Below, piece after piece: positions 22,651 to 35,048 of a stretch of 64,000 nucleotides of DNA. The notes beneath the pieces were generated by a model. The model did not search any database, was not told where the DNA came from, and saw only the letters and a program-made list of their open reading frames with translations. Position 1 is the first letter of the stretch; each line of letters begins with the position of its first letter. Source of the DNA: Floccularia luteovirens (lineage: Eukaryota > Basidiomycota > Agaricomycetes > Agaricales > Squamanitaceae); assembly GCA_009739215.1 (NCBI GenBank), contig VSJF01000005.1, positions 1,488,001 to 1,552,000 on the forward strand. Reading direction: 5' to 3'. Made by a program: the position numbers and the translations under genes.

Positions 22651-25600
22651 TTATTCCAGACCTGCATATTTAATGTCTGCATTGGTTTCCAGCCATGCAA
22701 GCCACTTTTTCAGATACTTTCCCCCATGACAAACCGTTGATGAATCCCCAACAATACACTGTTGTTACAAATTAGCATGTTTGAGATGTGGAAGAACACT
22801 CAGTACTTACAAGATGCCGTTTTGCTCTAGTCATCGCGACTACGTCGGAAAATTAGGAATATTAGAGGGTGGAATCATATTTCTTATAGAAACGCACCAT
22901 TCATACGTCGTTTTTCTTTCAGAAAGCCGACTTCTCGCTGTGAAAAGGTAACAACATCTTACATCTAAGAAAATTAATTCTAACGAATCCAAGATTGAAG
23001 ACGTACTATATCATTGCTGCGAACAAGACTAATGATAACTGCTTCTTTTTCTCTACCTTGCATTCCATCAACAGTACCAATTTCCAGGCCCGGGCCGTAT
23101 TGGGGACGAAGAAGCGATGTAAGAAGGGTAACTTGTGCTTGATAACTATGCAGACACTTTCAACGAAATCTGGTTCATCATTATATTCACAAGTACTCAC
23201 GGTGTTATAATTGCAATTTGTCCGGGAAGTACTCCAGCGGCGACCTACATTCAATATATCATAAATGAAACAAAACAGAAATCGAAACCCGACATACAAG
23301 CTTGTCAACCCATTTCTTCACCACTGTCGCCTCGTTTTCATTGCACCGACTACCTTCATCTCCATCGCCGTCAAGCCTCTCAAAATACTCACATCCAGAA
23401 GTATCAAAAAATACAACAGGGGACTGTAATAAATCCTTTTCATCCTCATCCAGCTCCGCCTTGATATTGGGGAGGTCGCTTAGCAGATGAGAGGCCACCG
23501 AGGCGTGAGAGGTTAATTTTGAGTTATATAAAGTCTCAGATGGGAAAGTACAGATCTGTTCATGCATTCTGCGACTCGTCTGTCATTGAGATCTAAGATC
23601 ATCTGAGATTTCCCCATCTTACCTGTACTGAACTCGTAACATTCGCTTAATCCCCGGGCCATACATTTTCTCAAGGCGATCAAATAGAGTTGTCTCCAGA
23701 CTTTTCGGGGGGACAAGCACTGGCACCTTTGTTGGCCGGGAGTTCGTCAAAGATACTTCAGACATCTCATCTTCAATATCTTCTTCTTCGCTAGAGTTAT
23801 CCTCCTCGTGTTGCGATATGGGGTCGCTGTTTACTGATGGGAGTTTTTCTGATGTCTTTGATTTCTTAGACCCAAGCACCTCTACAGGGACTTTGGATTT
23901 TGGTGAGGTTTCCAATTTTTTCTTGTTTCCATTGAGAGACAAAATGGTGGGAGGAAGCTGCATAGGGTCCCCCGCGAGAATCAGTTTCTTTGCCTTCAAA
24001 ATTGGGATCCAGCAAACCTTAGGAGACGCGATATTAGATATAAAGTTTCCAGTACAGACAATTAGGTCTTACCGCTTCCAGAGCTTGAGTAGCTTCATCT
24101 ATAATCACTACATCGAAATCTTTGTTGTGTAGCTGACGCCCCCCTGACGAATGACATGTCGCCAAAACGACCTTTATAAATGATACAATTAGCAGCATTA
24201 AAATAATAGCCAATAATGGTTGCATACCTGCGATTCGCTTAATACTGAGTGGACGACACTACCTTCTCGTTGACGATACCTGTTTATCATCAAAATTACA
24301 ATTTGGAGTAATAAAAAGACGATGGTCCTACTCTTTTCGGAGCGCCTTGACTTCGTCCCACATTTTTTTGCGCTCAGCGCCTCGCGGACCTTTACCCTTA
24401 ACACCTTTGCCTTTTCCTGAAAGGATTCTGAGGGTAGTTTCTAGCTCGTTTTTTACGTCTCTTGCCAGAGCAGCCTAACATACTATATCAATCACAGCAC
24501 CCGCAAGGGCGTAGTCAAGTCACGTCACTTGATCAGTCCTTGTTGCCTTGACTTCTAATGTCGAATCCAAGATTTCTTCTCGTGCCATGACTCTAGCCGG
24601 GTGACCAATACGGGTTACTTTCAATGGACTACTTTTTTCGTCCGTCGGTAGGGCGAGCAACCTTTCTAGAATGTTATCAACTGATAGATTCGATGCGCCG
24701 CATACAAGTAATCTCTTCGCTTTTACTACGTCGGATTTTGGTCTGGTGAGCTGGCGGATTATCTCAATGAGTGTATGCGTTTTTCCCGTTCCTGGAATTC
24801 TGCGATTATACCTCGCAACAAGTATTTGTATGTGTAAATGCATGCGCACCAGGAGGCCCATGTATACAAGCAACCTCTGGAGACTCCAGGCAGAACCTCA
24901 CGGCTTCCTTTTGACTCGGATTCAGGCTTTGGTCGAAAAATTCTAGATTTCCTATATGTGTATTGTTTGAGAGCGGCGTAATACCCATAAGAACTTTGAC
25001 GAGGCTTAGAGTCTCGGCTAAGATTTGTGTTTTCTAGTTTATATCAGTCCAACTCGGGGTAGGGTACACTAAAGACCTTACAGTTGAGCCATCGAGAATC
25101 TTTTCTAACTGGTCAATTGTTTTTTCCATCCTATGTACAATTTATCATCTTAGCAAATACAATCGAAAAAATTACATACCGTTCATAGGTTACACTGTTT
25201 GCAAGTTTCAAAACACGACATCGTTCTGGTAAATCCAAGTCGTCGGACCCAGAATCAGAGGAATCGATGGCTATATTGATGCGTGTATCTGATACCTAAA
25301 TTCCACACATCATCAGTAACATATTACATATGGCAGCTCTTAGAAATACGCACCTTATATACTACTCCTTCGGCAGCGTGAGCTTCGCTTTGGCTGGTAG
25401 CCGGTTTCTTGGTTTTCTTCGTAGTAGATGATACATGTGCCTCAATCCTTGCTAGATCTCCAGATCTACATGTCAACGCTTGAGTTCCAGGATACGAAAA
25501 CATGGACCATAGTTTATACGCACCTGAAAGTGTGCGGGGGAAATAACTGCGTAGTATGATAAGCTGCAGGACGTTCGAGTTCTACTAGGCTGCCCTTGTG

Positions 25601-25830
25601 ATAGCGTCAATGATTCGGGTTTATATCGTTATAACAAACTAATGGCACGTTTTTCCGCCCAAACCAATGTGAATTCCCACAACTCCAAGTCCACCCAATG
25701 CCAATCCTTTTTGTTCTAGTAGTTTTGGGCCACAGTTCGTAAGAAGCAGTGAGCTCCGTTCGATCTCTGCATCGCGTTCTCTTGCCAAAAGGACGCGTTG
25801 ACGCGCGATGAATGCTGCTATGTTGGACAT
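22651..25830 (-). CDS. HCS1: SF1B DNA/RNA helicase, Hcs1/IGHMBP2 family (DNA polymerase alpha-associated helicase)
   Basis: About ten exons. The N-terminal exon [20 protein letters not shown] and [15 protein letters not shown] match the beta-barrel (1B) region. Motif Q/I reads [13 protein letters not shown] and [19 protein letters not shown], with the Walker A split by an intron at 24885-24790. Motif Ia region: [18 protein letters not shown]. Motif [16 protein letters not shown]. Motif [18 protein letters not shown]. Motif IV starts [17 protein letters not shown]. The C-terminus ends [19 protein letters not shown]. Yeast Hcs1 is a 5'-3' helicase that associates with DNA polymerase alpha; IGHMBP2 relatives also act on RNA. 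No R3H or AN1 zinc-finger domain follows, as in Hcs1 rather than metazoan IGHMBP2. An acidic/Ser-rich insertion of about 80 residues separates motif III from motif IV. It starts 257 bp from the divergent M20 gene. Confidence 0.88.
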
Positions 25831-26087
25831 TTTTCTCAGGTGTTGTAATTAAATAGCAAAGTTAAGAGGCAGGTGACAAGAAGACATGTTATATTGATGA
25901 TCAATCAAATCAACTCCTATGATGGTTTAATGATTATAAATTGATTTGCAGGGTGCAGTCTCGTGCAACGACCCTGGCCGTGCCATTCTCGCCGACTTCG
26001 TGCGGCTTATAATCGATAAGCGACGAGATTATCGACCATCAGTATCCTTCTCAAGCAATTTAGAGCCGCCAAACATATTAAACAGGA
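25831..26087. promoter_or_regulatory. divergent promoter between the helicase and the M20 amidohydrolase
   Basis: 257 bp separate the two start codons, so both core promoters must lie here unless 5' exons extend further. AT-rich tracts are present at 25840-25950. No specific factor site was identified. Confidence 0.5.
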
Positions 26088-28245
26088 ATGTGTCTCCCGG
26101 ACGATGCTCCCAAACCTCTCGGCCGTGTTTGGCGTCCCGAAGATGTAGAAAAACCCAAACCATCACATCCTAATGTAACCCAAGTCTACAGACCTGATGT
26201 TTTGGAGACCATAGAAAACAAGATAAAGGATCTCGATGCAGAATTGAGAGCTCTCAGTCTTGATGTTCATGGTACGGCACGTCTCTCAACTAAGGGTTAA
26301 CCGCAAATTAACTGTCAATACGTAACAGATCACCCAGAACTTGGTTTCGAGGAACAGTGCGTGTTATGATGCGTGCTATTTCCATCTAGCAAGTGACCTT
26401 AAGCGAATCTATTCCCCAGTCATGCACAGGATGTGTTTGCGGCCTTCATGGAAACTCACGGGTTTGCAGTCGAGAAGCATTTTCACCTTCAAACTGCCTG
26501 GAGAGCCGTTTTCACACATGGGCAAGGAGGAAGAACAATCGGCATCAACTCTGAGGTCCGTTATTTTGCTTTACCACCCCCGCATCTGACCCGGATCTAT
26601 GTTTAGATGGACGCGCTGAAAGGTATCGGGCATGCTTGTGGTCATAATCTCATCGGGATGTCAGGTAACTTGATATTCGGCTTTTCGCTGCCAGGTACTA
26701 TCGTCCTGACAGAATCTTAGGAATCGCGGTGGCATGTGCTATCAAGGCTGCTTTGGAGAAGCATGATATTCCGGGAAAGATTGTGGTATTAGGCACTCCT
26801 GGTACGATCCTTAAGACCTTCTAAGCAACTAGTCAATATTCACACGTCAAGTTGGTAGCTGAGGAAGGGGGGAACGGGAAGGTTTTCTTACTGGACAAGG
26901 GAGCCTATGAGGAAATGGACGTTTGTTTGATGTCAGTGTATCCCTTTTGCAGAACAAATTGCTGTAGCTGAAGACTCTAATAGGTGTCACCCCGCTCCTG
27001 GACCCATAGGATCTGTCTCCTTAAGTAGTTGCCTTGCTCTCCAGAGGATTATTGTAGAATATAGTGGACATACGTGAGCTATCTTCCGTCGCAATCAATC
27101 CCTCAACCGGCCTAAAATTTAACATGTCCACCAAGCGCTCATGCTGCACTTTCTCCTTGGGAAGGGAAGAACGCCCTCGATGCGGCTGTTCTAGGCTATA
27201 ACAATATATCTGCTCTTCGTCAGCAGCTCCGTCCCGAAACGCGTGTTCATGGGATCTTCGAAGGCAGAGATTGGGCTCCAAATAGTATGGTTATCTTGTT
27301 GCTCAATCATGCTATGGTACTCAGGGTGCAGCGTGATTTTCAGTTATTCCGGATTATGCAAAGTTTATGTATGCCTACACACCTGACTTTCTACGTAATT
27401 TCCGCTTTTTTTGACGTATTCATGCAGCTGTTATGTGCGTGGACCAAACAGAACTGCGATGGAACAGGCAATAAAACGTGTTATTCCATGCTTCGAGTCC
27501 GTTGTACTGCCCAATCGCACTTACATTGACTAACACACTATTCTAGGGCAGCGGCTCTTGCGACAGGCTGTGAAGTTAAAATCACCTACCCCAGTGCAAC
27601 ATACGATTTACTTCAGAACAAAGCTTTAGGTTTATACTTCTTAATGGAATTACTCCACGCCAGGCTCATGACTCATGTCGGATTCAGGTGGTGAGGTTGC
27701 CAATATTGTGCGCAATAAATATGGCGCCATCGACTACGAATGGGGCATCAAAAGTGCATCGACAGATTTTGTACGTTTATTTGAGTGTGCCGGTGCATCC
27801 AGAATGTTAATTTTGTCTTATAGGGAAATGTTACCTATGGTTTGTACAATTGTATCCATTCCGGATGAAATGTCGTAATAACGACACTTTAGCTCTCCCC
27901 GCTTTGCACCCTGGGTTTGGTAAGATTTCTTTACAAGCCTATCACTGAATACTTCATGACCTCTTACCATCTATAGCGATCCCAACCATCATTGATGGAG
28001 GAAACCATACTCCCGGATTCGAACGGTCCGCAGCAACTGTCGAGGCGCATTTGGCTTGTCTGGATATTTCAAAAGCTCTTGCCGGTACCGGAATTCGGGT
28101 GCTGACAGATGATAAATTCTTCGACGAGGTAATTAGTACTTAGCCATATTTTCCATAACACGCGGAGAAATGCTAATGCTAAAACTAGGTGAAAAAAACT
28201 TTCAAAGAAGAGGTGGAACTTGCGAATCAAGGTCGAAACGTATAA
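26088..28245 (+). CDS. M20-family metallo-amidohydrolase, PM20D2/AbgB-like
   Basis: About ten short exons. The N-terminal part reads MCLPDDAPKPLGRVWRPED. The M20 metal site is seen as GINSEMDALKGIGHACGHN (about 26540-26660), AEEGGNGK (about 26860) and CHPAPGPIGSVS (after 26980). The dimerisation domain contains EYSGHTAHAALSPWEGKNAL and YVRGPNRTAMEQAIKRVI. The last exons give YGAIDYEWGIKSASTDFGNV, LPALHPGFAIPTIIDGGNHT and a C-terminus ELANQGRNV. Metazoan PM20D2 hydrolyses beta-alanyl-lysine-type dipeptides and AbgB cleaves p-aminobenzoyl-glutamate, so this is a probable cytosolic dipeptide or amide hydrolase. The substrate is not resolvable. The start ATG at 26088 lies directly after a CAG and could be preceded by a 5' UTR intron. 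Confidence 0.85.
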
Positions 28246-28943
28246 TAATGCTCATGTGGACAGTGGTATGGACTCAGAAATCGTGTACTATGTATATCAA
28301 ATGAAATTTTGCTTTGAGCCATAGCATCAGCTCCGAAAGTAAGTAGGGTGACTTGAGTTGCTTGTTCCTTTACGAATCAGGGAAGTTTTCTGGGGTTATT
28401 ATGTTAAGTGACTGGGTTAAGCACATGGGGTACAACAAGAGCATTGAGTAAATGAGCATCAGCTGCTAGGCTCGGTTATGAATCATTTCACCAGTGGGTA
28501 TATTGTACATAAGAATTAAATGGCTTTATGTACGGTGTACGTCACAGCACATTGATGGAAATGAGATAATATGTCCGGTGCTCTAGACCCCAGCTTTGTG
28601 CCAGTAGGAATATTTTCGAAGTTGCGCGTTTCGGTGACTTTATTACCTTCAGTTAACGTGTAAGGAATCTTTAGGCTTAGAGTCAGGTAACGAAATACGG
28701 AAGTCGCAGGTGCATATTTTGGTTTGATATCGGTGAACAAGGGGGAGCTCGTGTACATCACGCATGCTTAAGCTTATTCTGCCATGATACGGAAAGAGGA
28801 ATTAAACTTCATAATTCATGTATGCGGTAGCGTGTTTGAAGCCCATGGTGAATAGAAACTGAGAGAAAAAGTAATCGGACTCGGAGGTATAAAGACACCA
28901 GTAGTTGTAGAGTAGGTCCCGCAGACTCAGACAAAAAAGAGAC
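28246..28943. other. intergenic region upstream of the secreted protein gene
   Basis: A minus-strand frame at 28761-28516 (81 codons) has no signal peptide or domain and is not supported. The right part holds the TATA element of the secreted protein gene. Confidence 0.45.
28888..28894 (+). promoter_or_regulatory. TATA-box-like element
   Basis: TATAAAG sits 50-56 bp upstream of the secreted protein's start codon, a suitable distance for a short leader. Strong TATA boxes in fungi often mark inducible genes. Confidence 0.5.
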
Positions 28944-29419
28944 ATGCGAACCTACATCGCCTTCCAGTGTTTCGCCTTCCTAATATTTTTCGTCGGACTT
29001 GCAGTTGCAAAGCCTGTCAAAAATATACCACCGGCCGACTCTCTGCCTTGTTTTCGGTGTCCCGACAACTTTTACTCATCAGCCGGGAACACATCAGACT
29101 CTGCCGTGTACCGCCTCCGTGCAGCATCTCCAGCAAATGAGGTGCCGTTGTACTGTCTGTGAGTTAAATTTGTGCAACCGAGATTCAGGGCTGCTGCTGA
29201 AATGATGTTCACAGCTTTGGACTGTGCGGGCCCGATAACAATTGCAGCAATATGACGTTCTGTATGTACTCAAATTACATGATCGTAAGTTGGTCAGCTA
29301 TTTCATTATTTTTATCTAAAACTCTATTTTAGACTGGGAGCTTGATGCAGGATGGGAGTGGCCATTGCCCTAAATTTGCCGTGACTTGCGATAACGAGAA
29401 AACGCCGGCGGCCAGATAG
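28944..29419 (+). CDS. small cysteine-rich secreted protein
   Basis: Three exons (28944-29158, 29215-29284, 29333-29419) sum to 372 nt, giving 123 residues. Residues 1-22 form a classic signal peptide (hydrophobic core FQCFAFLIFFVGLAVA, cleavage likely near AVA-KP). The mature chain of about 100 residues contains eight cysteines, beginning with a CFRC pair and including YCLFGLCGPDNNC; the even number suggests four disulfides. Two Asn-x-Ser/Thr sequons are visible (NTS, NMT). No known domain is recognised. Size, signal peptide and cysteines are those of small secreted proteins, which in basidiomycetes include effectors and cell-wall-associated proteins. Its role is unknown. Confidence 0.72.
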
Positions 29420-29536
29420 CTAGATCTGTTGTCTTGGTCGGAATATAGCTTAGCCAAATGGTTTATAATTAGCGGCTATGTATTATAAAGAAATTGTAAT
29501 CATCGCACAATTTACACAATTCCAATCCCATCATTC

Positions 29537-31038
29537 ATGGCAGCTCTTCCAGTCAAAGACGTTCTGGTCGTTGGATTCGGCGCTGTTGGTGCTGTTTGTG
29601 AGTATCCCTTATCATTTGGTGCAGTCGTTCGCATTACATATTACAAACAAATACCAACAGTCTCTCTCGTCCTGAAGAGAAGCGGCCATGTTAAACTGAC
29701 TGCCGTTGCCCGAAGCAATTATGAAGATATAAAGAGTAAGTAAGAGGTAATCACTCTCCACACATTCTCAATAATTGCAATGAAGATCATGGGGTCCATT
29801 TTAAAAGTGGTAAATATGGGGAGTTGACGGGTTGGAGACCTGATCGTCGTAAGTTTGTGTATCTGATAGGATTGTTGATGTCCCTTATCTGTTATCACAG
29901 TTGTTCGATCTGTGTCTGAAGCCCTGGACAGGCCATATTCATACGTGTTTCTGACAACAAAAACAATCCCTGATGTCGTGAAAACCCCACAAATTCTGGA
30001 ACCTCTTCTGTCCAAACCCTTTACAGATGAATATCCTCAGCCGACCTACGTTTTGATTCAAAATGGGTTGAATGTGGAGAATGACCTTTATCAAGCAATC
30101 ACAAAGATTGGTGGTGGCAGACCAAAAATAATTAGTTCAGCCCTTTGGATTGGAACCAATCTTCTTTCGCCTACTGTTGTTGAACATGGTGATTTTGTAC
30201 GTCGCGCCACATACATCCAAGACTTGTTCGCAAACTTATACTTTATATATAGGATAGGATCACTCTTGGGATGTATAGACCTAATGATTACACGACTACT
30301 GTCAACAGTCCAGAAGAAGCTGCCATCCTAGACGACGTTGGGGATATACTGAAAGCTGGAGGCAGTACAGTGACGATTGTGCCCGAAATCTTTCGGGTCA
30401 AATTTAATAAAAATTTGTGGAATCTCGCATTTTCCTCATTCGCGACTCTTACTGGGTAATCTGTTGTCTTACAAATTGTAAATTGCTGACCACGATTATA
30501 TAGTTATGCTCTCCCAGCAATGTTTCGCGAACCCCCCCAGGATCCGTCTATACCGTACTCACCATTCAGATGGCCCGCTACAGCCGAGCTGATAGATACA
30601 TATACTCTACCGAATATCCGAGCTGGACTGATGGAAATGATAACTTTAGGTAATATTATATTTGAAAAGTTGTTTGCACCCACCTAATCATTCTGCGCCT
30701 CAAGCCCGAGCTATGGGGTTCACAGATTCCCCTGATGGTCTTCCTACCTCTGTCGTTGACAACCTACTTGCAAGTGTCGCAGCGATGAACGGAAAGCCAA
30801 ATAGCACTCACAAACCTAGCATGCTCCTCGATGTTGAGAGAGGACAGCCGATTGAAGTAGAAAGCATATTTGGCGAAGTTGTTCGCCTGGCCAGGGCCTA
30901 TAACGTGGATGCCCCGGTAAGTTCCTTTGACTCTGTTAGCCGGGACCCATCTTGATAAGATAATAGCGCGTTGAAACGTTATATGCGCTCCTATTAGTTA
31001 TCCAAAATCAGATACTTCGTAGTATTGCAAGTCGGTAG
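29537..31038 (+). CDS. ketopantoate reductase (ApbA/PanE)-family oxidoreductase
   Basis: About seven exons. The N-terminal Rossmann motif VLVVGFGAVGAVYSLVL gives a GxGxxG NAD(P) site at residues about 12-17. The next parts are YVFLTTKTIPDV, YVLIQNGLNVENDL, ISSALWIGTNLLSP and the helical C-terminal domain KFNKNLWNLAFSSFATLTG, where the conserved Lys-x-x-x-Asn of the family is present. HKPSMLLDVERGQPIEVESI is the C-terminal signature that includes the catalytic/binding Glu. Bacterial PanE reduces 2-dehydropantoate to pantoate with NADPH for coenzyme A synthesis. Fungi contain several paralogues of the fold, and this one could act on another 2-oxo acid. The last exon, starting at about 30968 after the GTAAGTTCC intron, ends ILRSIASR; reading through the intron would give a shorter false end. 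Confidence 0.82.
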
Positions 31039-31285
31039 CTAGATTGCCGTAAATTAAATTGAAAGCCAACTTTCCCACATTTGTCTTGGCAGAATCCCAG
31101 AAGACAGCTGGATGATAGACAGTTGTCTGTTTGCTAGTATTTGTAGATAAACCACTTCTTACTTTGTTGCAGCTTTAGAATTTTACTACTGTGCACAACT
31201 ATAGTCACAGAAGGTTTTACAGCTATCTGTTGTACCACCTTTGACATTGTCTTTATAACACTGAGGTCCAGTTGTATATAAGTCG

Positions 31286-34200
31286 ATGTCCGGCAGAGGT
31301 TCTGATAGAGGCCGTGGCCGTGGAGGTCGTGGAGGCTCAGATGGTTTCAAAAGTAATAGTGGCCCACCAAGAGGTGGAGGTCCAGGTGGAGGTAGGGGTG
31401 GTGCTCGGGAACAAGGAGGGTAAACGCATAAACTTTATGAATCATCTCCCCCTGACTTACAATCTAACTAAGCATATATGCTGCTGGACAACTTGCGGTA
31501 GTCGATAATCGCTTAACAGACGGCTCCCAAGAAGCATTACTTCGTTCTTTCAAAGCGCTAACTATCAGACCATCCGATCTTCCACTCAGGCCTGATTTTG
31601 GTACCAAGGGCGTCGCAATCAAATTACGAGCCAATTTTTTCCCTGTCCGTTTGGCTCCAAAGGAACCTTATTATGAATACAGTGTTTCTATCACCCCAGC
31701 CGCAGGAACGGCTATCCAGCGAATTAAAAAAAGAATTTATCAGCTCGCTGAGAAAACTCCTGAATGGATCAAGCACGGTCTCACAGGTGTTGTCGCCCAT
31801 GATCATTCTGCAAAGATAATCGCTGCCAAACAGCTACCACAACCATTAGTCATCACTGTCCCATATTACGACGAAGATGAGACAGGCCCGCAGGAAGATG
31901 GTAAAGGTAAAGAATATTCCTTGAAAATCGAATACATTCAAGAGCTGGAAACAACAAGCTTATACAAGTATGATATCTTCTACTTATACACCTGGTATTT
32001 AACCATTCTTAACTTGTATGCGTCTAATAGCCATACGACGGGCAACCATCTATACCGTGAATACGACACGGCCCCAATAGTATCAGCTATCAATCTTATT
32101 CTTGCAGCGCACCCTAGTCGTCCAGTAAGTGGAGGTGTCACAGTCGGTCGAAATCGATTCTTTTTCTCTACGGCAGCCCCACTACAGAATCTTGGAGGTG
32201 GCCTTGAAGCATGGAAAGGCTTCTATTCATCTGTGCGTCCAGCACACAACCAACTCATGGTAAATGTGAATGGTAGGTGTTGTTTTGAGCGGCGCCTTGA
32301 AATTTTGATCATTTTGTTGCTAGTGTGTACCACTGCGTTCTATAAGCCTGTGAACCTCGCACAAGCAGTGACCGAGTTCAGAAATGCAAGCTTTGGAGCT
32401 CGTCCCAATGCATTTGTCAAAGGACTTCGTATCAGAACCACTCACCTTGGATACAAGAAATCAGTCAAAGCTTTGTCGTCTATGAATGCGAAAGAATACA
32501 CTTTTGAAATACAAGAATGGGGTGGCACGTTCTCCGTGGAATCATACTTTAAGAGAAGTACGTTTCTGGGGCGTTTATGAAAATAATATACTAAACCTTA
32601 ATTATTTGCTGTAGAGTATAATATTACTTTGCGCCAACCAGACCTTCCCCTTGTCGACGTTGGTAGTGGCCAAAAGACTAATTTGCTTCCTATGGAAGTG
32701 TGCGAAATTCTCCCAAATCAGCCTTATCGCGGAAAGTTGACGGACGAGCACACTGCATCCATGATCCTAGCGGCTGCCAAACCACCCAATGTCAACGCGG
32801 CCTCGATAATTGGTCCTGGATTGACCGAACTTGGTTTCAGAGGAACCTCGCAACAGCTCGCTGCATTCGGAGTGAGCATTGGTAATGATATGACAGTTGT
32901 TCCTGGTCGAATTTTGCAAGCTCCCGGCATCAAATACGGACATGGAAACCCTAGTGTTGACGAGCGAGCGTCTTGGAATTTACGAAGTGTCAAGTTTGCA
33001 AAAGGCGGACGGTTGACTAATTGGGCTGTTCTTGTTATTCTCGATGGCAACCCCAGGGATGAGTTCTCCAGTCCAAAAGATCCGGAACTCCTCGAGGTGA
33101 TCAGAGGTTTCGCAAGCATGTGTAAAGCGAGTGGAATGACTGTAGATGCAAAAGACCCAGCCATTGTCGGAGTGCAACTGCCCCCCAAAAATCGTACAGA
33201 TCCCACTCGGCATGCTGCCATTGGCGTAATTCGGGAAAAGTTACTCACCATCAATCCGAAGCCAACTGTAGTCATGTGTTTCTTGTCCAATGGTGACAAA
33301 CATGTTTATTCTGGTATCAAGTATCTCTGTGATGTACATCTTGATCTTGGTGAGGACAATCGTTATGTTGGGTGGGATAATTGATTAATATCTTTCATAA
33401 GCCACCGTTTGTGTGCATTCTAGCAAAATAAGAAAGGAAAGGGGTGCGTCTAGTGGTTTTTATCTTTCTCTTAGTTACTTTCTAACGGCTCTCAGGCCAG
33501 CTGCAGTTCTTTGCTAATGTGGCGTTGAAACTCAATATGAAGATGGGTGGAATCAAGTATGTTTATAGTAAACTTCTCCCATCCACCGACTCACTTATTA
33601 TTTATAAATTAGCCATGTTCTTGATGCTGCAAGTATGGCATGGTTGCATCAAGTGCCTACAATGCTAATCGGAATCGATGTCACTCACCCTGGACTTGGG
33701 AGTGTGAAAGGAACTCCCTCAATTGCTGCTACTGTAGCTAGTATTGATTCCATGTTTGCACAATTCCCAGCTAGCATGGAAATCCAAGAGACTAAGAAAG
33801 AAGTAGGTCGAACTTGACAGAGTGGGCGCATGGTTTGACTTATTTCAACTTTTAGATGGTAACAGACTTGAAGAAAATGGTGGAAGAGAGGTTACTCTTA
33901 TTCAGGACAAAGAACAACAACAAGATGCCTCAGCGTATCCTTGTTTATCGCGATGGTGTTTCTGAGGTATTTACGTCGATTTTAGTGAGAATTGATAAAA
34001 CTCAAACGTCGCACTTACTAGGGTCAATTCTATACTATCGTGGAGGAGGAGTTACCCCAAATCAAAGCAGCGTTCAGGAAATTCGATACACCAAATGGGC
34101 CGTACATGCCGAAATTAACTATCGTCATTTGCGTACGTACTTGTTTCCCAACAATGCCACAATCAATGATAAGGTTGAATAGGGCAAACGTCACCATACT

Positions 34201-34714
34201 CGCTTCTACCCCACTGAGGTAAAACACGCTGACCGTGACGGAAACCCACGGCCTGGGACTGTTGTCGATCGGGGTGTCACTTCTATTTACAACTTCGATT
34301 TCTTCTTGCAAGGTATGTGCTTATTTTGAATGCAATCAAGAAGACTAAGCATCTCATATTATATCGTGTGTCACAGCACATGGTGGGCTGCAGGGTACCA
34401 CTCGCCCAACGCACTATTATGTTGTGCATGATGAAATCGGTTTCAAGGCTGATGAATTGCAGGGGTTGACTAATACTGTCAGCTACATGTTTGCTCGTGC
34501 GACCAAAGCTGTGAGTCTTGCCTCTCCTGCTTATTACGCGGATTTGGCCTGCGAAAGAGGAAGATGTTACCTGCATAAATTACTTCATGGCATCAGCAGT
34601 AGTGCTGGGTCGTCGACGAGTGGATCTGAGGAGCAGGTGATGCAAGAAGCTATTAAAATGTGGAGAGGGGGGGTTACTGGGAAATCATTGAAAGATACAA
34701 TGTATTACTTATGA
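31286..34714 (+). CDS. Argonaute (RNA-silencing slicer, QDE-2-like)
   Basis: About ten exons. It starts with an RG-rich segment (MSGRGSDRGRGRGGRGG), then the N domain (VAIKLRANFFPVRL), the linker and PAZ region (FYKPVNLAQAVTEF; YNITLRQPDLPLVDVG), the MID domain (WAVLVILDGNP; VVMCFLSNGD) and PIWI. In PIWI the catalytic positions are present: Asp in LIGIDVTHPG (about 33670), Glu in ETKKEM at the following exon border, Asp in VYRDGVSEGQF, and Asp in ASPAYYADLACERGR, where many animal proteins have His. This gives a DEDD tetrad, so slicing activity is plausible. LFGYAQ-like hydrolase features are absent and all domains are complete. Argonaute binds small RNAs and cleaves or silences complementary RNA. 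No Dicer or RdRP lies in the window. IRE1 starts 335 bp downstream on the same strand. Confidence 0.93.
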
Positions 34715-35048
34715 AAATTTTCTTGTTGAATTAGTATATTGTATATGTACTATGTATTTTTATTGCACACAGTAAAATTTCTGATGATCGTAATACTCGT
34801 GGTAGACAGTTGTGATGAGTGGAATAACTGTACTGAATGATTTATCCAAACTTCCAGTGCCTTAAAGATGGTTAGAGCTGTGTATATTTGAAAGGGTGAG
34901 AAATTGTAAGTAAGGGTGTGTGTCCCATTCCCAAGCTTGCTGGCCGAGTTTCGGGGATGTTTGTGGCTGTGACTAGTCAATCATTCACTCGAACGCCCAC
35001 GACAACTAATCCTTCTACCTATCCCCCACTGTGCGGGCATGACCCCAA
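34715..35048. other. intergenic region between Argonaute and IRE1
   Basis: 334 bp holding the Argonaute 3' UTR (AT-rich just after the stop) and the IRE1 promoter. No other feature was seen. Confidence 0.5.
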
